Below, piece after piece: positions 58,901 through 64,000 of a stretch of 64,000 bases of DNA. Source of the DNA: Diorhabda sublineata (taxonomy: Eukaryota; Arthropoda; Insecta; Coleoptera; Chrysomelidae); the NCBI RefSeq assembly GCF_026230105.1, contig NC_079480.1, positions 22,610,488 to 22,674,487 of the forward strand, given 5' to 3'. Under the pieces are notes generated by a model that saw nothing but the letters and a program-made list of their open reading frames with translations, was not told the DNA's origin and ran no database searches. Both the position numbers and the translations under genes were made by a program. The stretch's first letter is position 1. Every line of letters starts with the position of its first letter.

Positions 58901-61900
58901 CTCCGATTGATTATTGAATTGGTTTAATACGAAAGTGAAATTTTGAAAATTATTTCCTACTAACCTTCGTAACCATTTTGGAACTTTGAAAATTATGTTT
59001 TTACTGACCCTCGTATAATATTTCTTATAAACCGTGAGCCAAATATAGAACATTTCGATTTATTTTTAAAATGATTTAATAAGAAATTGTTGAAATTTTG
59101 AAAATTATGTTTTTGTCGACCCTCGTATAACATTTGTTATAGATAGGGAGCCAAATTTGGAACGCTCCGATTGATTATTGAATTGGTTTAATAAGAATAG
59201 TGGAATTTTCAAAATTATTTCCTACTAAATCTCGTATACCATTTTGGAATTTTGAAAATTATGTTTCTACTCTCCCTCGTATAAATATTTTTTATACACC
59301 GTGAGCCAAATATAGAACATATCGGATTATTATTAAAATGATTCACTAGAAATTGTTGAAATTTTGAAAATTATGTTTTTGTCGACCCTCGTATGAAATT
59401 TCTTATACACAGTGAACCAAATATTGATATTTTTCCAACTTTTTTTGATAATCTAGTTACCTCTAAATGTTTTAATTATTTATTTATATAAATATATATA
59501 CAGAGTGCGTCCATAAGAGAATACATAAATACATTATTATTTATATATGGTGACCAGCTTCATGGATAACTATTTTTTTATTAAAAGTTATTAATTAAAA
59601 AAATATTATTGAAAATCCCCTAAATAAATCGATTTTTAATTTCAATTCAGTATTTTTTTAAAATTATCTAATCTACAGGGTGATCTAGCTTGGTGGATAA
59701 CGTCATCTCGATTTTTGTTTCAATGAAACGCCTTTTTTTTCCAATTTCTATTGTTGAACTGATTACATAAATGTTTCATCAAATTAATACAGGGTGGACA
59801 ATAATTCAAAATCTTTTTTTATTGAAAATTATTACGTACACAATAAAAAATTTTTAGAAATTTCCCAATTATGTCAATTTTTAATTTTAATTTAGTGTTT
59901 TTTTTATATTATAAAATAATATACAGGGCGAACCACTATCGTGTGTCGATGTAATAGTTATAATTTTTAATGGAACATCCCATTTTTTTTTTTCAATTTC
60001 TGAATTTTTGGCTCAACGTCATCATCAAATTAATCCTTTTGTCTTATTATTTCCTTTTTCACTCATTTTCCCCTCTATTATTTCCATTTTTAATCGATTT
60101 GTTTCACTTAGTATTCAACATCAGCTTCGATTGTTAGTGGCAACCGAATCCGGAGTACTCTATATATACAATATCGATCCTAACGAACCAGGAGATGCCG
60201 TTTTATATAAAGAACACCGTCTAGATGCAGTGCCAGAAAATTTTGATAAAACCGATAAAGGTAGAAGCTCGTCCCCTCAAAATATCGAAGGTAAATATCC
60301 AATTATTTTATTATTATAATAACAATTTTTTTTGCGGTAATACCGAATTTTCAATAGATTTATTCAAGTCTTGCAATATTAAAAAGGCATTTCAATTAAC
60401 CTGAAGGATGTTTATAGATCCTTCGGGTTTAATTGGGAACGATGCCTACAAGTTTTCCTGGTCGAATCCCTTCCTGGATAGTAATTTTTTTGTTTGTTTA
60501 TTGCATGTGTGTAGCTCCAATTACCCCTACTTGTTAGATAGCTGGTAAATATTTTGGTATTTGTTTTTTTTGTGCTTTTGGATATGTTTTTTTTTATATA
60601 TAAAAAATTTGTTTTTAGTTAAAACATTTTTGAAGTCAAATTGTAGGAATTTTTCCCAATATTTTTGACATAAAATTGAATCTGGCAACATAATATACGA
60701 TTAAATAGGTACAAATATTTATTTAACCCTGGTATCTTTCCGGAAGAGGTTTTTTAGGTTATGTTAGTATCAACTGCGCATGTATTTTGAATTATTTCTC
60801 TAAAAAAGTACGATATTATGATGAATTATTATTACTTTTTAATACTAAATTATAAAAAAACTTTGTTTTTCTGGAAAACAAGACATAAATTACAATAAAT
60901 TCGAATTCAAAAAATTTTATTACTGAAACTTCCATGTCAAATATCTATTTCCAACTTTCCCTGATATAGAATTGAATTTGGTAACTTAACATATGGTTAA
61001 ATTAATAAAGTAGTGCTTAGTCGATTTGTACTTTTAATGTTATGTTTCTGAGGTCACAAAATATTAATAACATCTAAAACATAACCTCATAATGTGAAAC
61101 TTTTCCTTATGTCATAAACCTAACCTTGAAATCCGAAATTTTTCCGTATATAATGAAACATTTAGATCACGTAATGACGTCGAAAAAATAATCTCAAAAC
61201 GCGAAATTTTTCCATCTGTGTTGAATCATTTAAAACACGTAATGACGTTAAAAACATAACCTCAAAACGCGAAACTTTTCCGTTTGTATTCAATTATTCA
61301 GACCACGCTGTGATATCAAAAACATAATCTCAAAACGCGAACATTTCCCGTATGTATTGAATTATTTAAAACACGTAATGACGTAAAAACATAACCTCAA
61401 AACGCGAAATTTCTCGTCTGTATTGAATTATTTAGACGTGACGTTTCATTATTAATTTTTTACGTATTTCAAAAAAAATTCATATATAACGATGAAATTG
61501 ATATTAGAAAAATTTAATTAAGAAATTCTAGTGTCAAATACTAATTTCCAACAATCCCTGATATAAAATTAAACATGGAACATAGCATGTTGTTAAATCG
61601 ATACAAATAATCAACTAACCTAGAAGTAATGATTAATTCCGTATTTTTAGGTTATGTTTACGATATAACCGCGTGTATTTAATTCATTTTTTTATACATT
61701 CAAATAATTTTTGATAAAAATATCTAAAAAAAATGTCTAAAACATAATGTGTATTCCTACAATTTGATCCGAACCCGTATAGTGTTTTGTGTTCTGTAAA
61801 TTTGAAAATTCAGATTCGCATAAAATTTATTTAAAAGCTTATCGAATCACCCCCCTATTAACACAAAACTACCCCAATTAACCCTCCGTAGTATTACCTA

Positions 61901-63404
61901 AATCCTTGATATGATTTTCTTTGTTCTGCGCAAGGCATACTAGGTAGCTACGCCGGCATCGTCAAAGGCAATCCACCCGGCCAAATGTCAGGTACTGGTC
62001 AGTATAAAATTCAACTAACTTATTTTCTATTCATTAACTCGAAAATTTTTTTTCTCTATTTATCGTTTATTTAAGAATCATCCCTTTAATCTAACATTCG
62101 AATTCATATCTTCGTATCGATAAACAAAAAATACTGAATACACTGTTTACACTACTACTCGCAATTACATTGTAACGCGCGTTCCAGAAACTGTTCTATT
62201 TATACTGTGTTATCGAAATGTGCGTTAGACAGTGTAATTATAAGTGTTGGTGTAAACAGTGTTAAGTAAAAATCTAATATAACAAACGAGTAAGTAACGT
62301 TAGATTGACGGTACTTGACATTAAGTACGTTATATCGGTGGTTAATCATCCTTGTCAAAAAGTGTACGCCAAACTGTCTCATGTAGTAGTAGATTAAAGT
62401 ATAATTAAATTTCTACCGTAATAATACGCATGTCTTAATTGTTCGTGATAATCGTTTTTTTTAAATTTACTAATTTTGAAATTCATAAATATTTAATAAT
62501 TAATCAGAGACTTACATCATAATAAGTTGTACACTATACCATTCTATGTAGTGGCGTTTATCGATGAACAGTGTAAAAGAATTAATAAGTGTACTCTGTT
62601 TTTAAATTAGGAATTGGCAATTCTGCATAACTTGACATACGACATGTATAACCGGTCTCCATTTTGTTATTTTACTTGTGGTTTGTTGTTATTATTTAAA
62701 AAAAATGTTTTTGTAGTGTGTGAACGTTTTTAATGATATAATTCGTTTTTTTTTTTCACAATAATTCTCATAGTTTGAAAGTAAAGTTGTTTATATTTGA
62801 ATCTACGCACGTGTATAGCTTTTTTCTTCTAAAATAGTGTTGTGATACTTTTCGAATTGGAGGCTTAAATTCAACAAAAAATATATATTAGTGTACTTCT
62901 CGTAAAATTTAAATTTCATAGAATATTTTATTTCAAAATGTATTTTGGGATATTGATTGAAACTCTTGGAAATTTCATCTTTGTGCATTTATTTTTCTAA
63001 AGTCCTTCAGTGCTGATTGTCCATGGTTTTGATATGAAAGAGACTTACGAGAACATGAAGTTCCTTCTTGAAAAAAGTAAATACAGTGAACACTACAGCC
63101 TCAGTAAAGTATCTATTGACTTAAGGACAAAAATTTAGAAATTATGCATTAAACGAATCAAAAGTCTGTAAATTGGATATTTCCATAACTAATTTTCCAT
63201 TTTACCTCGTTTTGCATAATACTACTTATTTATTAATTAAAATTAATTAGATGTAAGTAAATGAATGAAATTTTGATGTTGTTTGTGTTAGTAGAATCTG
63301 ACAAGTTACGAGAAATGGCTGCAGCAGCGGAATCTCCACCAAAGGGAGCTTTCCAGTTTACCGATGATCAAGAATATCCCCCTTTAACGCAAATTTCCGA
63401 CTGA
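52997..63404 (+). CDS. WIPI2: WD-repeat phosphoinositide-interacting protein 2 (Atg18 family)
   Basis: Eight exons: 52997-53067, 54953-55198, 56299-56497, 56559-56830, 56888-57037, 60112-60290, 61935-61997 and 63295-63404 (stop 63402-63404). The CDS is 1290 nt, 429 aa, in frame at every join; vertebrate WIPI2 is about 440-450 aa. Seven-bladed PROPPIN beta-propeller. Seen: FNQDASSLQVG, RKLKVCHFKKGTEICNYSY, SGLCALSINHENCY, IGEVQVFDAVNL, IATASEKGTVIRVFS, and the phosphoinositide-binding FRRG at 221-224. The C-terminal tail (EYPPLTQISD) matches WIPI2 rather than WIPI1/3/4. It binds PI3P on the phagophore and recruits ATG16L1 in autophagy (family knowledge). Introns are long and packed with repeats. 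Exon 7 (21 codons, AGIVKGNPPGQMSGT) is the least certain and may be alternatively spliced. Confidence 0.94.
53068..54087. other. WIPI2 intron 1, 5' part
   Basis: AT-rich intron without recognisable array, ORF or RNA element up to the transposase remnants. Confidence 0.5.
54080..54440 (+). pseudogene. Tc1-like transposase N-terminal remnant in WIPI2 intron 1
   Basis: Plus-strand 54088-54180 reads KTKELSVGTCVLIANLHSLS, the opening helix of the Tc1 paired-like DNA-binding domain. After frameshifts, 54236-54380 reads RKTTTTEDKRVLLINERDRR and STSTVKRKFKDG, the linker and second HTH. No DDE catalytic domain follows. Dead. Confidence 0.75.
54441..54860 (-). pseudogene. Internally deleted mariner-like transposase remnant in WIPI2 intron 1
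   Basis: The minus-strand frame 54807-54445 (120 aa) starts in an HTH block (PNRSAVWRTYRKFLKTGSVA ... SVTTNENMETVAMALVE), typical of an IS630/mariner-type element. After about 70 residues it jumps directly to a C-terminal-like FSTPEEAVDEF segment. The whole catalytic core is absent, yet the frame stays open across the junction. Confidence 0.75.
55199..56298. repeat. WIPI2 intron 2 with dispersed and tandem repeats
   Basis: At 55240-55540 the inverted relative of the BUBR1 intron 2 family occurs at least twice (GATAGTTTGAGGCAAG(C/A)TGATTG at 55287 and 55410). At 55950-56130 a ~32-bp unit close to GACTGTTCAATCTTGCCTTA plus AGTGGTTTTA is repeated five or six times. At 56155-56250 a direct copy of the family resumes (CCCATTGACGACCCAGCGAG, compare 31313). 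Confidence 0.8.
57050..59450. repeat. Hierarchical satellite array in WIPI2 intron 5 (265-bp dimer, 530-bp higher-order unit)
   Basis: About nine tandem ~265-bp units. Each unit is built from two related ~110-bp halves sharing ACCCTCGTATAA and TTTGAAAATTATG, plus a ~45-bp spacer. Units alternate between two types, and the 530-bp pair is virtually identical between 57491-58080 and 58021-58610. Recurring minus-strand frames of 70-72 codons are satellite-derived, not genes. Confidence 0.95.
59451..60111. repeat. ACAGGGTG-type degenerate repeats, 3' end of WIPI2 intron 5
   Basis: TACAGGGTG or close variants occur at 59675, 59788 and 59922 (and TACAGAGTGCG at 59499), each followed by a TGGATAAC-like or AATAATT phrase and TTTTTAATTT(C/T)AATT(C/T)A. 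This is a diverged tandem family with 113-176-bp spacing. Noncoding. Confidence 0.65.
60385..60447 (+). ncRNA. Candidate pre-miRNA-like hairpin in WIPI2 intron 6
   Basis: A 63-nt fold: AGGCAT pairs with ATGCCT at the base, CAATT with AATTG, and AACCTGAAGGAT with ATCCTTCGGGTT (one G-U), around the loop GTTTATAG. Bulges lie only on the 3' arm. Far longer pairing than nearby AT-rich sequence offers. Identity as a microRNA is unproven and I do not recognise a known family. Confidence 0.4.
61075..61445. repeat. ~67-bp tandem repeat in WIPI2 intron 6, about six copies
   Basis: The unit is close to ATAACCTCAAAACGCGAAAC, then a TTTCCGT(A/C)TGTATTGAATTATTTA stretch and A(C/A)CACGTAATGACGT. Copies begin near 61075, 61120, 61188, 61256, 61324 and 61391. 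Each unit holds CACGTAATGACGT or a variant. Confidence 0.88.
61998..63294. other. WIPI2 intron 7
   Basis: AT-rich. ACACTGTTTACAC near 62138 recurs inverted near 62240, giving a loose ~115-nt inverted repeat. No ORF or array of note. Confidence 0.45.
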
Positions 63405-64000
63405 GATAGACTACAAGGTTACCAACAAATCGATCTGTTGCAATTGTCTGCCAAAGAGAGATTGCAACTTACCTGCATCTCGATTTTAGTCATACATCTT
63501 GTTGTTTGTCTGCTTGAAGATATTATTCTATTTACAATCGATTTTTTTATATAATAACTTTTTTCTCCCATATTTCATAGACATATCATCCCCAGGAAAT
63601 TTATTTAACAATTTTTTTTGTAAAAAAAAAACAATCATATCAAAGCTTATTTGACATATGGATGTTTTAGGAACACTAGGAATTATATATAAAAAGAAAA
63701 TGACTCAAAAATAAAATTGAATGTTATTTTTTTAAACTTATATAAACCCTAAAAAGGCTGAAAAATTAAAAAAAAATGCTAAATGTGGCTTTCCTGTATA
63801 TAAAACTGAACGCCATTAATCTCTTTTTATGGAACGAATTTTTTATCCTATAGAAAAATTTTTGTAAAATCATTTTTTTCATAACAAAAATGTGATATAT
63901 TCGAAAAGGTGGAGCAGGTTATCCTGTCATTTCCCATACATAACCTATAGAGTGACTGTCAACTGTCAGAATCAAATAGAGTTGCCGAATCAAAATTTTC
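63405..64000 (+). other. WIPI2 3' UTR and downstream flank
   Basis: AATAAA at 63710-63715, about 306 bases after the stop, is the likely poly(A) signal. Sequence beyond it is AT-rich with no further gene in the window. Confidence 0.5.

Larger units (their letters stand above)
60291..61934. other. WIPI2 intron 6
   Basis: 1.6 kb intron. It contains a miRNA-like hairpin (60385-60447) and a ~67-bp tandem repeat (61075-61445). The rest is AT-rich, with scattered AACATAACCT-type phrases and no ORF. Confidence 0.55.

Noticed and set aside
57243..59053. Seven similar minus-strand frames of 70-72 codons (MFYIWLTVYKKYY type)
   Set aside because: They recur with the satellite period, change with the repeat type, and have no splice or family context. 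The frame is a by-product of the ~265-bp unit.
60445..60480. tRNA-like T-loop phrase GGTCGAATCCC
   Set aside because: No cloverleaf could be built around it: no acceptor stem or D arm, and it abuts the miRNA-like hairpin.

Overview
The window is nuclear DNA from an animal, almost certainly an insect. It is strongly AT-rich, the genes have many short exons with canonical GT-AG introns (some about 55-65 bp), and the proteins are typical metazoan orthologues. Intergenic and intronic space is full of degenerate minisatellites and dead fragments of Jockey-like, Penelope-like, Tc1 and mariner elements. A beetle is my guess, but nothing in the sequence fixes the order. No bacterial-type operons, CRISPR arrays or convincing rRNA/tRNA genes were seen.

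Ten protein genes could be assembled exon by exon with the reading frame preserved across every junction. They are NDUFAF6 (+, 5' end outside the window, 1-1977), zyxin (-, 5219-11210), CCDC43 (+, 11620-12488), DNAJB13 (-, 13580-17543), FAM76 (+, 17716-21392), pyridoxal kinase (-, 24331-28522), a BUBR1/BUB1-type checkpoint kinase (+, 30610-40100), UBR7 (-, 40463-43084), DIS3L2 (-, 44579-52253) and WIPI2 (+, 52997-63404). The order is mostly alternating. Four head-to-head pairs probably share promoters (zyxin/CCDC43, DNAJB13/FAM76, PDXK/BUBR1, DIS3L2/WIPI2) and several pairs converge tail to tail. The genes do not form one pathway. They cover complex I assembly, actin/Hippo signalling, cilia, vitamin B6, the spindle checkpoint, ubiquitin, RNA decay and autophagy.

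Almost all other DNA is repetitive. There are tandem arrays in or beside nearly every gene: 0.56-1.5, 2.98-5.06, 12.6-13.5, 14.0-15.0, 24.5-25.2, 31.7-32.2, 35.5-35.8, 37.2-37.65, 45.1-46.1, 55.9-56.1, 57.05-59.45 and 61.1-61.4 kb. Retroelement debris lies at 6.1-7.65, 19.0-19.5, 29.6-29.9, 30.2-30.5 and 49.4-50.7 kb. DNA-transposon debris lies at 25.5-26.2, 43.9-44.2 and 54.1-54.9 kb.

The most interesting items are these: a hierarchical satellite in a WIPI2 intron with a virtually identical 530-bp higher-order unit; three tandem long hairpins in a DIS3L2 intron whose stems show compensatory changes; a pre-miRNA-like hairpin in WIPI2 intron 6; an 81-bp minisatellite repeating the palindrome TGACGTCA in a BUBR1 intron; a checkpoint protein with two KEN boxes and an apparently intact kinase; a DNAJB13 without the HPD motif; and a clean 284-bp inverted-repeat element with a 6-bp target duplication.
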